Assembly (NCBI GenBank): GCA_035532035.1 | Contig: DATKRS010000019.1 | Coordinates: 124,001 to 188,000, forward strand | DNA: 64,000 nucleotides | Direction of reading: 5' to 3' | Source of the DNA: Candidatus Dormiibacterota bacterium | Lineage (GTDB): Bacteria > Vulcanimicrobiota > Vulcanimicrobiia > Vulcanimicrobiales > Vulcanimicrobiaceae | Shown here: piece by piece, positions 35,482 to 44,444 of the stretch | How positions within the stretch are numbered: the stretch's first letter is position 1 | Layout: the number at the start of each line of letters is the position of its first letter | Position numbers and translations under genes: made by a program | The notes under the pieces: model-generated | The model's database searches: none | What the model saw: the letters and a program-made list of their open reading frames with translations, nothing else | Told to the model about the DNA's origin: nothing

Positions 35482-36288
35482 CTAGCCGTAGCGCCCCGTG
35501 ATGTAATCTTCGGTGCGCTTGTCCTTCGGCTGGGTGAAGATCGACGCCGTGGTGCCGATCTCGATAATCTCGCCGGAAAGAAAGAACGCGGTGAAATCGC
35601 TGATGCGCGCCGCCTGCTGCATCGAGTGCGTGACGATGACAACCGTAAAATCATTCGTGAGCTCGGCGACGAGGTCTTCGATTTTACTCGTTGCGATCGG
35701 ATCGAGCGCCGATGCCGGCTCGTCCATGACGATGACCTCGGGGTCGACGGCAAGACAGCGCGCGATGCAGACGCGCTGCTGCTGCCCGCCGGAGAGATCG
35801 AATGCCGAACGATCGAGGCGGTCCTTCACTTCATCCCACAGTGCCGCGCGCCGAAGGCTGCGCTCGCAAATCTCCATCAAGGTCTTGCGATTGCGGATGC
35901 CGTGCACGCGCGGACCGTAGACGACGTTTTCGAAGACCGTCTTCGGGAATGGGTTCGGCCGCTGAAAAACCATCCCGATACGATGCCGGACGGTCACCGG
36001 GTCGACGTTTGACGCGTAGATGTCCGAGCCGTCGAGCAGCACGCGCCCTTTGACGCGTGCGCCGGGCGTCAGATCGTGCATGCGATTGAGCGCACGGATG
36101 AACGTCGACTTCCCGCACCCAGAGGGCCCGATGAGCGCGGTAACGTGATTGCTCGGAACATCGAGCGATGCGTCGCAAATCGCGCGGAACGCACCGTAAT
36201 ACACGTCGAGGTGACTAGCTTGCAGCTTGGGCGCGGCTTCGATGTCGGGAGTCCTCCGAATAGCGGGAGTGGCGGCGATCGTACTCAT
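35482..36288 (-). CDS. pstB: Phosphate ABC transporter ATP-binding protein
   Basis: 268 aa from the ATG at 36288. Walker [23 protein letters not shown], the Q-loop region [24 protein letters not shown] (diagnostic for PstB), signature LSGGQQQR, Walker [15 protein letters not shown] and the final [10 protein letters not shown]. Energises high-affinity phosphate import by PstSCAB. The permease and binding-protein genes are not present here, but phoR and phoB are directly upstream on the same strand. Two earlier in-frame ATGs lack family residues. Confidence 0.96.
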   Translation of the reverse strand: MSTIAATPAIRRTPDIEAAPKLQASHLDVYYGAFRAICDASLDVPSNHVTALIGPSGCGKSTFIRALNRMHDLTPGARVKGRVLLDGSDIYASNVDPVTVRHRIGMVFQRPNPFPKTVFENVVYGPRVHGIRNRKTLMEICERSLRRAALWDEVKDRLDRSAFDLSGGQQQRVCIARCLAVDPEVIVMDEPASALDPIATSKIEDLVAELTNDFTVVIVTHSMQQAARISDFTAFFLSGEIIEIGTTASIFTQPKDKRTEDYITGRYG

Positions 36289-36367
36289 CCCGCGCCTCGT
36301 AATCCCACGCATGATGGCCATGCAGCCACAGAATACCTGGGGTCGCTTAAGACCGTATTAAGGAAGG

Positions 36368-36529
36368 TTATGAACGGTTACCGGCGTCGCGCGGGGCCTC
36401 GGGGTCGAACGCCTCGTTATACCATTCGCGAACGTCGCGCAGCGTAAGCCCGCGGCAATGCTCTTCGATGAACGCCAATACTTGCAGCTTCGTCACGCGT
36501 TCTTCGTGTACGTCCCACGCCCACCGCAT
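36368..36529 (-). CDS. Small hypothetical protein between phoR and pstB
   Basis: 53 aa open frame (ATG 36529 to TAA 36368) beginning MRWAWDVHEERVTKLQVL, then EEHCRGLTLRDVREWYNEAF and ending DAGNRS. It fills most of the gap between two genes of the same strand and has coding-like codon use, with helix-forming charged residues. No family recognised; conservation has not been tested. Confidence 0.45.
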   Translation of the reverse strand: MRWAWDVHEERVTKLQVLAFIEEHCRGLTLRDVREWYNEAFDPEAPRDAGNRS

Positions 36530-36565
36530 GCGGCTTCAGTGTAACGCCGGCCTATTAGGCCGATG

Positions 36566-37708
36566 TTATGCGCGCGTTAAGGAGGGGCTGAAACTCCCGC
36601 GCACGATGGGAATGCGAATGGTCACCGCGGTTCCGCTGCCCAGCGTCGACTCGGCGGAGATCGTGCCCCCATGCGCGTCGACGATGCCCTTCACGATCGC
36701 GAGGCCAAGCCCGGCGCCTCCGCTTTCGCGCGTACGCGAGCGGTCGGCAACGTAGAAGCGTTCGAAGATGTGGGGCAGATCGCGATACGGTATGCCGTCG
36801 CCGGTGTCGCGTACGCGCATGATCGCCTCGTTTGCCGCGGCGTCGAGCTCGACGGCGATCGTGCCGCCACCAGCGGTGTGGCGCAGCGCGTTGTCGATCA
36901 AATTCACGAGCACCTGCGCGAGCCGCTCGCCGTCGGCTTCCACGCGCACCGGCCGCTGCGGGTGGATATGTAGGCTCACGCCCTTCTGTGCCGCCTGCGG
37001 CTCGAATGCAGCGACGATCGGGCGCGCCAGCGCTTCGAGATCGACGTCGGCGAGGTCGAGCTTCAACTGGCCCGACTCCGTCCGCGCTTGCTCGAGCAGC
37101 AGCCGGACGAGCGAGACGAGCCGATCCACTTGCGCGAGCGCTTGCGGCAGAAAGAGATCGCGCGCCTCTTCGTCGGGCGAGGCGATCACCGTCTCGAGCA
37201 TCAGCTTGATAGAGGAGAGCGGCGTGCGCAACTCGTGCGACACGTTCGAGAGAAACTCGCGGCTCGCTCGCTCGCCGCGCAGCATCTCGGTTTGATCTTC
37301 GGTAAAGATCGCCGCGGCAGCGCTTTCGCCCGCTTCGAGCGGCGCAACGGAGATCCGGTACGTTCGCGGCTCCGCACGACTCTGCAACACCATCGGCGCA
37401 ACCGACGCCTCGCCCCGCAGCGCCTCGTGGACTCGCTGTTCGAGCTCGACGTTTGCCACCGCCTTGAGCAGATGCTCGCCCATCGCGCGCTCGGGATCGA
37501 AGCGAAAGACGGCGCCCGCCGCACCGTTCGCGTACCGCACGCGAAGATTCCGGTCGACGAGCACGACGCCCGTCGGCAACGCTCCGACCAGCCGCGAAAA
37601 TAAGCTCTCGGCTACGACTTCGGCCGGCTCGCTCGGCGGGAGCGGCCGGTCGGACGGCTCGTCGCGCCGTCCAAAGACGCGGTCGATGATGTCGCGCATC
37701 GCCGTCAC
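36566..37708 (-). CDS. phoR: PhoR-like sensor histidine kinase, no membrane span
   Basis: 380 aa: PAS domain (about 38-140, ALPTGVVLVDRNLRVRYANGAAGAVF), HisKA with phosphoacceptor His158 in NVSHELRTPLSSIKLML, and HATPase_c with N-box LVNLIDNALRHT, G1 DTGDGIPY, F-box IFERFYVAD and G2 GGAGLGLAIVKG. Unlike E. coli PhoR there is no hydrophobic N-terminal segment, so the kinase should be soluble or held by a partner. It overlaps the phoB stop by 4 bp, and pstB follows, supporting phosphate sensing. Confidence 0.9.
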   Translation of the reverse strand: MTAMRDIIDRVFGRRDEPSDRPLPPSEPAEVVAESLFSRLVGALPTGVVLVDRNLRVRYANGAAGAVFRFDPERAMGEHLLKAVANVELEQRVHEALRGEASVAPMVLQSRAEPRTYRISVAPLEAGESAAAAIFTEDQTEMLRGERASREFLSNVSHELRTPLSSIKLMLETVIASPDEEARDLFLPQALAQVDRLVSLVRLLLEQARTESGQLKLDLADVDLEALARPIVAAFEPQAAQKGVSLHIHPQRPVRVEADGERLAQVLVNLIDNALRHTAGGGTIAVELDAAANEAIMRVRDTGDGIPYRDLPHIFERFYVADRSRTRESGGAGLGLAIVKGIVDAHGGTISAESTLGSGTAVTIRIPIVRGSFSPSLTRA

Positions 37709-38442
37709 GGCCGGAACATGTATCCCCGGCTGCGCACGGTGAGGATATGCCGCGGGCGCGCGGAATCGAGCTCGATCTTCTCGCGCAGCCAGCGCACGTG
37801 GACGCTGACGGTCTGCTGCTCGCCGTCAAAATCGTATCCCCATACCTTGTCCAGCAGCGTTTGCCGCGTCACGATGCGCCCTTGGTTTTCCATCAGCACG
37901 CGCAGGAGGGAAAACTCTTTCGGTGCGAGCGCAACGTCGTTTCCGCGGACCGTGAGCTGCTGGCGCGACGGATCGAGCGCGATGTCGCCGAGCACGATCG
38001 CCTTTTCGCTCTCGTCCTGCGCCGGCACTGGGCGCCGCAAGCGAACCTTGACGCGCGCTAGGAACTCGTGCAGGGCAAAGGGTTTGGTAACGTAGTCGTC
38101 CGCACCGAGCTCGAACGCCAGGACCTTGTCGATCTCCTGATCTTTTGCAGTGAGCATGATGATGGGCACCGCGCTGAACTTGCGGATCTCCTTGCACACC
38201 TCGACGCCGTCGAGCACCGGCAGCATGATGTCCAGCACCACGAGATCGGGCTGCTCGCGCTGGGCAAGCGTGATCGCGCTCCGACCGTCGGTTGCGGTGA
38301 TCACGGCATAACCACTGCGCTCTAGGTTGAAGCGCAACGTCTTCAGGATCGCAGACTCATCGTCGACGACGAGAATCTTCTTGTTGAAATCCGGGCTCTT
38401 AGGAAACGTTCCGCGCGACTGTTTCGGAATGGTCTCGTTCAT
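37705..38442 (-). CDS. phoB: PhoB-like response regulator
   Basis: 245 aa from the ATG at 38442 (MNETIPKQ). Receiver domain with the acidic pair VVDDE, phosphoacceptor Asp71 (LVVLDIMLP), the switch Thr in MLTAKD and Lys120 in DDYVTKPF, then an OmpR-type winged helix (LAPKEFSLLRVLMENQGRIVTRQTLLDKVWG, VHVRWLREKIE). It activates phosphate-starvation genes when phosphorylated by PhoR. A 20-residue N-terminal extension precedes the receiver. The start overlaps the end of the upstream dehydrogenase gene by 44 bp. Confidence 0.93.
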   Translation of the reverse strand: MNETIPKQSRGTFPKSPDFNKKILVVDDESAILKTLRFNLERSGYAVITATDGRSAITLAQREQPDLVVLDIMLPVLDGVEVCKEIRKFSAVPIIMLTAKDQEIDKVLAFELGADDYVTKPFALHEFLARVKVRLRRPVPAQDESEKAIVLGDIALDPSRQQLTVRGNDVALAPKEFSLLRVLMENQGRIVTRQTLLDKVWGYDFDGEQQTVSVHVRWLREKIELDSARPRHILTVRSRGYMFRP

Positions 38443-39310
38443 AGGCTTTGGCGATCGCACTGTAATCCAGCGCGCCGTCTCCTTCTGCGGAGCGTGCGGT
38501 GTAGAGTTGATAGGCGAGCCCCGTCGCCGGCATCGGATGCCCCAGACTCCGTGCCGCTTCGAGCGCCGCCGCAAGGTCCTTGCGCAGAAGATCGAGCGAG
38601 AAACCTCCCGCGAAGTTGTTTGCAAACCATGTCTTCGGAAGCCACTGCTCCAACACGTAGTTCGATGCCGTCGCGGTTGCGAGGACTCTGCACACGGCGT
38701 CGCGATCCGCTCCCAGGCGCTCGGCCAGCACGAGTGCCTCCACGTTTGCCAGCATCACACTTGCGATGATGGCTTGGTTCGCGAGCTTTACCGTTTCGCC
38801 CATGCCGACGGGGCCGAGATGCGTTGGCGTTCCGAGCGCGCGTAGCACCGGCTCGACGTGCGCGACGTCGCTCGCTTCGCCACCGACCATGATCGTCAGC
38901 GAGCCGCTTTCTGCGCGCGAAGGGCCGCCGCTGACCGGCGCGTCGACGAACCCGACGCTCTGCCGCCGCAGCCGCTCGGCGAATCGGCGCGATGCGATCG
39001 GCGAGATCGTCGACATGTCGACGACGCAGCACTCGATGCGCGTGCCGCTCGCGACGCCGCGATCGCCGAAGATCACTTCCTCGACTTGCGGTGCGTCGGG
39101 AACGCAGACGATCGTGATCTCGCTCTGGTCGGCAACCGCGGCGGGATCTGCGACCTCCGCGAGGCCCGCTTCGCGCAAGCGGTCGATCGGCTCCCGCCGG
39201 CGATGCGCGCACGACGTCACCGCAAAGCCGGCGCGCAGGAGCGTACGAACCATCGGCTCCCCCATCGCACCCAGCCCGATGAAACCGACGCGCGTGCTCA
39301 CAGCCGCCAC
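38399..39310 (-). CDS. 3-hydroxyisobutyrate dehydrogenase-like NAD(P)-dependent oxidoreductase
   Basis: 303 aa beta-hydroxyacid dehydrogenase. Rossmann opening VGFIGLGAMGEPMVRTLLRAGF, substrate loop FVDAPVSGGPSRAESGSLTIMVGG, and the catalytic lysine in GMGETVKLANQAII. Candidates include 3-hydroxyisobutyrate, tartronate semialdehyde or succinic semialdehyde reduction; the sequence does not decide. Its 3' end overlaps phoB. Confidence 0.9.
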   Translation of the reverse strand: MAAVSTRVGFIGLGAMGEPMVRTLLRAGFAVTSCAHRRREPIDRLREAGLAEVADPAAVADQSEITIVCVPDAPQVEEVIFGDRGVASGTRIECCVVDMSTISPIASRRFAERLRRQSVGFVDAPVSGGPSRAESGSLTIMVGGEASDVAHVEPVLRALGTPTHLGPVGMGETVKLANQAIIASVMLANVEALVLAERLGADRDAVCRVLATATASNYVLEQWLPKTWFANNFAGGFSLDLLRKDLAAALEAARSLGHPMPATGLAYQLYTARSAEGDGALDYSAIAKAYERDHSETVARNVS

Positions 39311-39329
39311 CTTCGCTGCAGCCTATCGC

Positions 39330-39379
39330 GTCACCCTGAGCCGCGCCGCAAAGGGCGGCCGCGCTCCCTGCCGAAGGCG
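39330..39379 (+). repeat. Copy of the GTCAYCCTGAGC dispersed repeat before the aldolase
   Basis: GTCACCCTGAGC (39330-39341) followed by a variable middle and a CGAAGG end (39372-39377). The GAAGG lies 8 nt before the GTG at 39385 and is the best Shine-Dalgarno for it. Confidence 0.55.
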
Positions 39380-39384
39380 CAAAC

Positions 39385-40302
39385 GTGATCGCTACCGCCG
39401 TACGCCGCCCGACCCTCGAGGACATGCGCCTCTCTACTGGAAAGCGCACGCGGCTGCACCGCCTGCTGTACGAGCATGGCCCCGCCAACGGAACGCTGAT
39501 GATCCTTCCGATCGATCAGGGCCTCGAGCACGGACCGGTCGATTTCTTCGATAACCCGGCAGCCGTCGACACCGATTGGATCTACCGCCTCGCTGTCGAA
39601 GGACGCTTCTCGGCAATCGCATTGCACGTTGGGCTCGCGGAACGGTACCACGCGGCGTATGCGGGCAGGGTCCCGCTCGTTTTGAAGATCAATGGTAAGA
39701 CGAATGTTCCCTCCGACGACGCGCCGATCAGCCCGCTCACGTCGTCGGTCGAAGACGCCGTTCGCCTCGGCGCGGACGCCGTCGGGTATACGCTCTACGT
39801 CGGCAGCCCGGCGCAAGACGCCGATATCTTACAGTGTAACGATGTCCGCCACGAGTGCGAGCGTTACGGCATGCCGCTCGTCATTTGGGCCTACCCGCGC
39901 GGCGCTGCGATCGCGGCGAAAGGCGGGCAGGACTCGCTCTACGCCGTCGACTATGCCGCACGCGTCGCCCTCGAGATCGGCGCCGACGTCATCAAGCTCA
40001 ATCAACCGAAGCATCACGCCGCAACGGCATCGCAAATGCCGAAGCCGTACGATTCCATGAATCCCGACGAGCTCGACGCGCTTCGCCGCGTCGTGCGCTC
40101 TGCGGGCAAATGCCTCGTCCTCGTTTCGGGCGGCAGCAAACTCGGCGACGAAGACACGATTCACAAGGCGCACGTCGCGATGCAAGCGGGGTGTGTCGGT
40201 CTCATCTTCGGCCGCAATATGTGGCAGCGTGAATGGGAAGAGGCCATGAAGATGGCCGGCCGCATGCACGAACTCTTGAAGGGCTACACGCAAGAAGACT
40301 AG
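39385..40302 (+). CDS. Class I fructose-bisphosphate aldolase, archaeal (DhnA/FbaB) type
   Basis: 305 aa from the GTG at 39385; an ATG at 39424 is the alternative. TIM barrel with MILPIDQGLEHGP, PLVLKINGKTN, AVGYTLYVGSP, PLVIWAYPRG, ADVIKLNQP (candidate Schiff-base lysine), CLVLVSGGSKL and GLIFGRNMWQ, the DhnA-family sequence of landmarks. Cleaves fructose-1,6-bisphosphate in glycolysis or forms it in gluconeogenesis; some members are bifunctional FBP phosphatases, but this one is too short. Pyruvate kinase is encoded at the right end of the window. Confidence 0.92.
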   Translation: MIATAVRRPTLEDMRLSTGKRTRLHRLLYEHGPANGTLMILPIDQGLEHGPVDFFDNPAAVDTDWIYRLAVEGRFSAIALHVGLAERYHAAYAGRVPLVLKINGKTNVPSDDAPISPLTSSVEDAVRLGADAVGYTLYVGSPAQDADILQCNDVRHECERYGMPLVIWAYPRGAAIAAKGGQDSLYAVDYAARVALEIGADVIKLNQPKHHAATASQMPKPYDSMNPDELDALRRVVRSAGKCLVLVSGGSKLGDEDTIHKAHVAMQAGCVGLIFGRNMWQREWEEAMKMAGRMHELLKGYTQED

Positions 40303-40327
40303 CGCGAGCCGCGCTGAGAAGCTGGCG

Positions 40328-41518
40328 TTACGTTGCGAAGCCGCGCGCTTCGAGCCAGTGGAGCATCGCTTCGGGGTAGCCTAGATAATGGACCGGAAGC
40401 GAAGACTGATCCTCGTAACCGGTGCGCGAGTCAACGAGCAGATGCCCCGCATGCGCAAAAGTGATGATCGTAAAGTCCGTCATGCCGGATTGCTTGAATG
40501 CGTTGCGATAACGCGCGGCGCTGTCGCTCGCATCCACATTCTTATCCAACGCGCCGAACAGCGCGAGCGTCGGCGTGCGGACGCGATCGAGCGTCGCGGC
40601 CGGGTCGTAGATCAACGACGCGCGTAGGGCGGCTAGCAGCGCGGCGGCGGGCGGAACGGTAAAACCCGGTGGAATGCGCATGTATCGAAACCACGGCTGC
40701 GTTTTGACAGAGGTCAGTGCGAGTGCGGCTGCATTCCAGTTTGAATCGGTCGCGAGCGCGTCGAACATCGTGCGCTCGAAGAGCATCGCCTGCGATATTT
40801 GCTCCGAGGTGAAGCGCCCATACTCTCGCAGTTCGGCGGCAATTTCGTAGAGCACGTTGTCCGTAATGCTCTCGCTCGACGTGCTCTTCAAAATGAGAAA
40901 TGCGAGCGGAAAGCGCGTGGCAACGATCGGCGCTACCCAACCGCCGTTACTCGCCGCCCACGCGCCGATGCGGCGCGAATCCACGGCCGGATCAGACCGT
41001 ACTACCCGCAGCAACGCAAGAATGTCCTCCGCTTTGGATGCGGGGCTCGCGTAACGCCAGTCTCCGACGGAATCGCCCGTTCCACGCTGATCGTACGTCA
41101 CGACCGTGAGGCCATGGGCGATGAAATATGGGATGAGAAAGCCCATTTGCCGCGTGGAATCGTCGGCTCCCTGAATGAGCGCGATTGTCGCCCGATGAGC
41201 CGCATTCGGGGCGTACCACAGCGAGGCGCCGAGCCGGCCGGCGGCAGTTCCGACGATGAGCGGGCGCTCCCGCACCGGAATGGCCGGCGCGCCGAGCGTG
41301 AATGTGAGCGCCGGCCGTGCATCCGTACGATAGACGCGGCCACAGACGTAGTCGAGGGTCCCCATGCGCCGTGTCTTCGAGTCGTAAAACTGAATCGTCG
41401 GCTGATCCGGCGGCTCCGCATCTATGCCGACGTAGACCACGCGTCCGGGAAGCCTGTAAGCACCCATCGCCGGAGCGTGCGCGACGGTCGCGAGGGCTAA
41501 GACTGCTGCGACAAGCAT
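40328..41518 (-). CDS. Exported alpha/beta hydrolase (peptidase S9/BAAT-like)
   Basis: 396 aa from the ATG at 41518. Signal peptide (MLVAAVLALATVAHAPAMG), an N-terminal beta domain, then the hydrolase fold: VTYDQRGTGDSVGDW, nucleophile elbow IGAWAASNGGW (Ser in an AxSxG elbow), acid in LALFGALDKNVD and catalytic His in FAHAGHLL. Such proteins cleave esters or small peptides in the periplasm. It overlaps the zinc-ribbon gene by 22 bp; the longer open frame upstream is not coding for it. Confidence 0.85.
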   Translation of the reverse strand: MLVAAVLALATVAHAPAMGAYRLPGRVVYVGIDAEPPDQPTIQFYDSKTRRMGTLDYVCGRVYRTDARPALTFTLGAPAIPVRERPLIVGTAAGRLGASLWYAPNAAHRATIALIQGADDSTRQMGFLIPYFIAHGLTVVTYDQRGTGDSVGDWRYASPASKAEDILALLRVVRSDPAVDSRRIGAWAASNGGWVAPIVATRFPLAFLILKSTSSESITDNVLYEIAAELREYGRFTSEQISQAMLFERTMFDALATDSNWNAAALALTSVKTQPWFRYMRIPPGFTVPPAAALLAALRASLIYDPAATLDRVRTPTLALFGALDKNVDASDSAARYRNAFKQSGMTDFTIITFAHAGHLLVDSRTGYEDQSSLPVHYLGYPEAMLHWLEARGFAT

Positions 41519-41733
41519 TGCGGGCAGTACCAAGTTTCCGCGCCTTCGTGACCCACCGTCACCATCTGATCGCGCGAGCCGCGACGGCCGCATCCCGCGC
41601 AAGCAAACGTCTGGCCGATCTTGGCGGGCTCGACTCTGTGCCCGCGCGTCATGACAAACGCGACGAGCACGACGAGCGCGAAGAGCACCCACGGAGCGTA
41701 GGCAAACGCGTGCTCGAGCCAGCTGTCGGCCAT
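41497..41733 (-). CDS. Small membrane protein with C-terminal zinc ribbon
   Basis: 78 aa from the ATG at 41733. One membrane span (YAPWVLFALVVLVAFVM), then a basic linker and a two-CxxC zinc ribbon (CAGCGRRG and CPQC). No family recognised. It overlaps the following hydrolase gene and is divergent from pcm across 61 bp. Confidence 0.7.
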   Translation of the reverse strand: MADSWLEHAFAYAPWVLFALVVLVAFVMTRGHRVEPAKIGQTFACAGCGRRGSRDQMVTVGHEGAETWYCPQCLSQQS

Positions 41734-41794
41734 GTCCGCGTCCTTCGCACGCGCGGTACCGAGGCCCTCGTAGGTTACCGCCGAAGGCTGCGCG

Positions 41795-42631
41795 ATGGAA
41801 CACGCGCGCTTGCGCGAGACCCTCGTCTCCGAGCTGCAACAGGCGGGCACGCTGCAGGACCCCGCGGTTGCGCGTGCCTTCGGAACCGTGCCGCGCCATC
41901 GATTCATCCCGGAAGTGGCCGCAGAAGAAGCATATGCCGATCGCGCGATCTCGATCAAGCACGCCGACGGCGAAACCGTGGCATCGATCTCGCAGCCGAG
42001 CATGCTCGCGCGCATGCTCGATCTTGCCGCCGTACGATCCGGCGACCGCGTTCTGGAGATCGGCACCGGAAGCGGATACAACGCCGCGTTGCTCGCGGAG
42101 CTCGCCGGCGCGAACGGACTCGTCATCACGGTCGAGGTCGAACCGGATCTCGTGCAACGCGCGCGCGTCGCATTGGACGCGTGCGGTTACGAAGCGGTGC
42201 GCGTCGTGCTCGGCGACGGCCACGACGGCTTCGCTGCGGAAGCCCCGTACGATCGCATCGTCGTCTCGGCCAGTGCCAACGACATTCCGGTGGCGTGGTG
42301 GCAACAGCTCGAGAATGGCGGTCGCATCGTCGTGCCGCTCGACATCGGCATCGGCGGCGAATACGCTGCGGGATTTACGCGCAACGGCAACGAGCTGCGC
42401 AGCATCGGCATCGTGCCGTGTCTCTTCGTTGCCCTGCGCGGCGAACGCCGCGCTGCGCCGGCAGAGAACGTTTTCTTGCGCGCCCGGCAGGTGCGCTACG
42501 GAGCCGAAGCGCGACCCGTGAAAAGCATCGTGGCGGTTCCGACCTCCGACGCGTCGTCGGCGCTCCTCGAGCAGGCCGACGTGGTCGTCGCCCAGACGCA
42601 AACGACCTTCGCCGTCACCCTCGCCGACTAG
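41795..42631 (+). CDS. pcm: Protein-L-isoaspartate O-methyltransferase
   Basis: 278 aa, longer than E. coli Pcm (208) because of a C-terminal extension. Repairs isoaspartyl residues with SAM. Motifs: PRHRFIPEVAAEEAYADRAISI, TVASISQPSMLARMLDL, the SAM loop VLEIGTGSGYNAALLA, VVLGDGHDGFAAEAPYDRIVVSA and GGRIVVPL. Catalytic Ser in ISQPSM is present. The added tail (about residues 210-278) is not recognised. Divergent from the zinc-ribbon gene. Confidence 0.93.
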   Translation: MEHARLRETLVSELQQAGTLQDPAVARAFGTVPRHRFIPEVAAEEAYADRAISIKHADGETVASISQPSMLARMLDLAAVRSGDRVLEIGTGSGYNAALLAELAGANGLVITVEVEPDLVQRARVALDACGYEAVRVVLGDGHDGFAAEAPYDRIVVSASANDIPVAWWQQLENGGRIVVPLDIGIGGEYAAGFTRNGNELRSIGIVPCLFVALRGERRAAPAENVFLRARQVRYGAEARPVKSIVAVPTSDASSALLEQADVVVAQTQTTFAVTLAD

Positions 42632-42652
42632 ACATTGCTTGTAATCCTGTGG

Positions 42653-43141
42653 TTACGGCCTCGGAGTGGGCGGGTACCCCTCGAGCGTACGACGCCAATC
42701 CTGCGAGTCATCGCGCGGCAAGCCGCCGGGAACGATCAAGATGACGTCGTTCTGCGAGAAGCGGCCACGCACGAAGTGCCGGTGGAACGTGCCGGCGATG
42801 GTTGCCGTCGCGCCGTCCGCGACCGTCGGATTCGTCGCGTCGAGCACGAGAATGCAGCGGTGACCGCAGAGATCGAACTGCAGCACGGGACCGCTCGGCG
42901 TCGTATCCGTGCGCAGGTTGCGAACCGTGCCGACGGCTCGTACCGGCTTGCCGTCATACTCGATCGACTGCGCGAGAACGTCGTCGACCGCCATCGGCGG
43001 GCCGAAATGCGGCGCGGGCGTCGAGAGCGGAATGAAGGAAGACGCCGGCGTCTGTGAAGGAAACGGCCGCGGAGCCATCTGCGCCGATGCGGGCGCCGCG
43101 ACGCACGCCACCACGGCGAACGCCAGAGCGAGACGCTTCAC
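42653..43141 (-). CDS. Secreted OB-fold-like hypothetical protein
   Basis: 162 aa from the GTG at 43141, which overlaps the ferredoxin stop as GTGA. Signal peptide (LALAFAVVACVAAPASAQ) and a Pro-rich spacer, then a beta domain (VLAQSIEYDGKPVRAVGTVRNL, CGHRCILVLDA, ATIAGTFHRHFVRGRF) like small OB-type bacterial proteins that modify or carry ligands. Cys residues in LCGHRC may form a disulfide. Co-transcribed with ferredoxin; the connection is unclear. Confidence 0.7.
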   Translation of the reverse strand: MKRLALAFAVVACVAAPASAQMAPRPFPSQTPASSFIPLSTPAPHFGPPMAVDDVLAQSIEYDGKPVRAVGTVRNLRTDTTPSGPVLQFDLCGHRCILVLDATNPTVADGATATIAGTFHRHFVRGRFSQNDVILIVPGGLPRDDSQDWRRTLEGYPPTPRP

Positions 43142-43389
43142 GCCTCCGCCTTCTTGAAATACTCCGCGTTGATTTCGGCGTAGTTCTGCCACTTTTCGGG
43201 AACGTCGGAGTCGGCGAAGATCGCCTCGACGGGGCACGCGGACACGCAGGCGCCGCAATCGATGCAGACCTCTGGATCGATGTAAAGCATCTCGTCTTCA
43301 TCCTTGCCGTGAATGCAATCGACGGGACAGACGTCGACACACGACTTGTCCTTCGTGCCGATACACGGTTCGGTGATGATGTACGCCAT
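43138..43389 (-). CDS. fdxA: 7Fe/8Fe bacterial-type ferredoxin
   Basis: 83 aa. Two cluster sites: C9...C17-x3-C21-x3-C25 and CIDCGACVSACPVEAI (C42, C45, C48, C52). The spacing of the first site lacks the CxxC of clostridial ferredoxins, as in FdxA-type [3Fe-4S][4Fe-4S] proteins with the same CVDVCPVDCI sequence. The long C-terminal helix (VPEKWQNYAEINAEYFKK) is also FdxA-like. A soluble low-potential electron carrier. Confidence 0.95.
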   Translation of the reverse strand: MAYIITEPCIGTKDKSCVDVCPVDCIHGKDEDEMLYIDPEVCIDCGACVSACPVEAIFADSDVPEKWQNYAEINAEYFKKAEA

Positions 43390-43443
43390 GATGAATGATA
43401 CTTAGGCGAGGCCCCCGGAGGCACCTCGGCGCCTAGGAGCCTC

Positions 43444-43710
43444 CTAGACCACGTGTCGCCGGCCAGAAATTACCCGCGCAGCCCAGAGCAAGACAACCGC
43501 ACCGACGACGGCGGCAAGCCAGCTGTGCCAGTTCCAAAAGTTGGTCACGCCTTGATGCCCGAAGAGCCGGAAGATCCAGCCCCCGATGAAGGCGCCGACG
43601 ACCCCAACCACGATGTCCATGAGGCAGCCGCCCGGGGCTGCGCCGGGAACGATCCAGCGCGCAACCGCGCCGACAATGAATCCGAAAACGATCCAAGAAA
43701 GGATATCCAT
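43444..43710 (-). CDS. GlsB/YeaQ/YmgE family stress membrane protein
   Basis: 88 aa with three membrane spans. Glycine-rich spans with [37 protein letters not shown] and the final VVGAVVLLW are the family signature. A strong GAAGGAGAT precedes the ATG. That ATG (43710-43708) overlaps the ATG of the SIMPL gene on the other strand. Confidence 0.92.
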   Translation of the reverse strand: MDILSWIVFGFIVGAVARWIVPGAAPGGCLMDIVVGVVGAFIGGWIFRLFGHQGVTNFWNWHSWLAAVVGAVVLLWAARVISGRRHVV

Positions 43711-44440
43711 GCCTACTTATCTCCTTCTGACGGCGCTGCGCCGGCCACGTAGCGCGGGAGCCCTTTGCGCCTTTCTCATCGGGCTGCTTCTTCTTTCCCC
43801 GCTTTCCGCGCGAGCGGCGCAAACCGCTGCCCCCTCGCCGACGCAGATCAGCGTTACCGGCACGGGAGTCGTTACGCTGCCGCCCGATCAAGCCGTCGTG
43901 AGCGCGTCCGTCGAGACGTACGACGGTCATAGCGCGAGCGTTGCAGTGAGCGACAACGCGGCGATCTACGACCGCATCGTCGCCGCGGTCGTCGCGCTCG
44001 GAGTCGCCCGAGCCGACATCGCGCTCTCCTCCTACAACGTGAGTTATTCGCCGCCGCCGAACGATCGCTCGGGCTACACGGTCGATCGCTCCTTTGCAAT
44101 CAAGGTGCGCCAGCTCTCGCTTGCGGGCCGCGCCGTCGACGCCGCGACGCTCGCCGGCGCAATGCGCCTCGGCGTGTCGTTCGGCCTCTCGGACGCGACG
44201 AGCGCACGACACGAAGCCCTGCAGCGAGCCGTCGCCGACGCCACGGCGACCGCTGCCGCGATCGCGAGCGCCGCCCGCTTGCACATCGCCGGTATCGCAT
44301 CGATCACCCTCGGTTACGAGTACGCGCCGGCGCCGCAAGCGCTGCGCGTCATGGCGGCAGTTGCAACGCCGACGCAGTTCGACGCTGGAACGACGAGCGT
44401 CAGGGAAACGGTGAACGTCATCTTTCTCGCGAAACCATAG
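43709..44440 (+). CDS. SIMPL (DUF541) domain periplasmic protein
   Basis: 243 aa from the ATG at 43709, preceded by AAGGATATCC. Signal peptide ([21 protein letters not shown]), then the SIMPL/YggE fold: [72 protein letters not shown]. YggE-type proteins are linked to oxidative stress tolerance; the mechanism is unclear. It is followed 4 bp later by the Clp ATPase gene, so the two are likely co-expressed. Confidence 0.9.
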   Translation: MPTYLLLTALRRPRSAGALCAFLIGLLLLSPLSARAAQTAAPSPTQISVTGTGVVTLPPDQAVVSASVETYDGHSASVAVSDNAAIYDRIVAAVVALGVARADIALSSYNVSYSPPPNDRSGYTVDRSFAIKVRQLSLAGRAVDAATLAGAMRLGVSFGLSDATSARHEALQRAVADATATAAAIASAARLHIAGIASITLGYEYAPAPQALRVMAAVATPTQFDAGTTSVRETVNVIFLAKP

Positions 44441-44444
44441 AAGC

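Noticed and set aside
41519-42601. Extension of the alpha/beta hydrolase frame to 757 codons
   Set aside because: The upstream part is antisense to pcm and the zinc-ribbon gene; a signal peptide at 41518 marks the true start.
41317-42744. 475-codon plus-strand frame across the hydrolase end and pcm
   Set aside because: Arg/Ala-rich with no family residues; the pcm frame inside has all motifs.
43403-43435. Terminator between GlsB and ferredoxin genes
   Set aside because: An interrupted stem (TAGGCG/CGCCTA) exists but has no T-run, and the pairing is imperfect.
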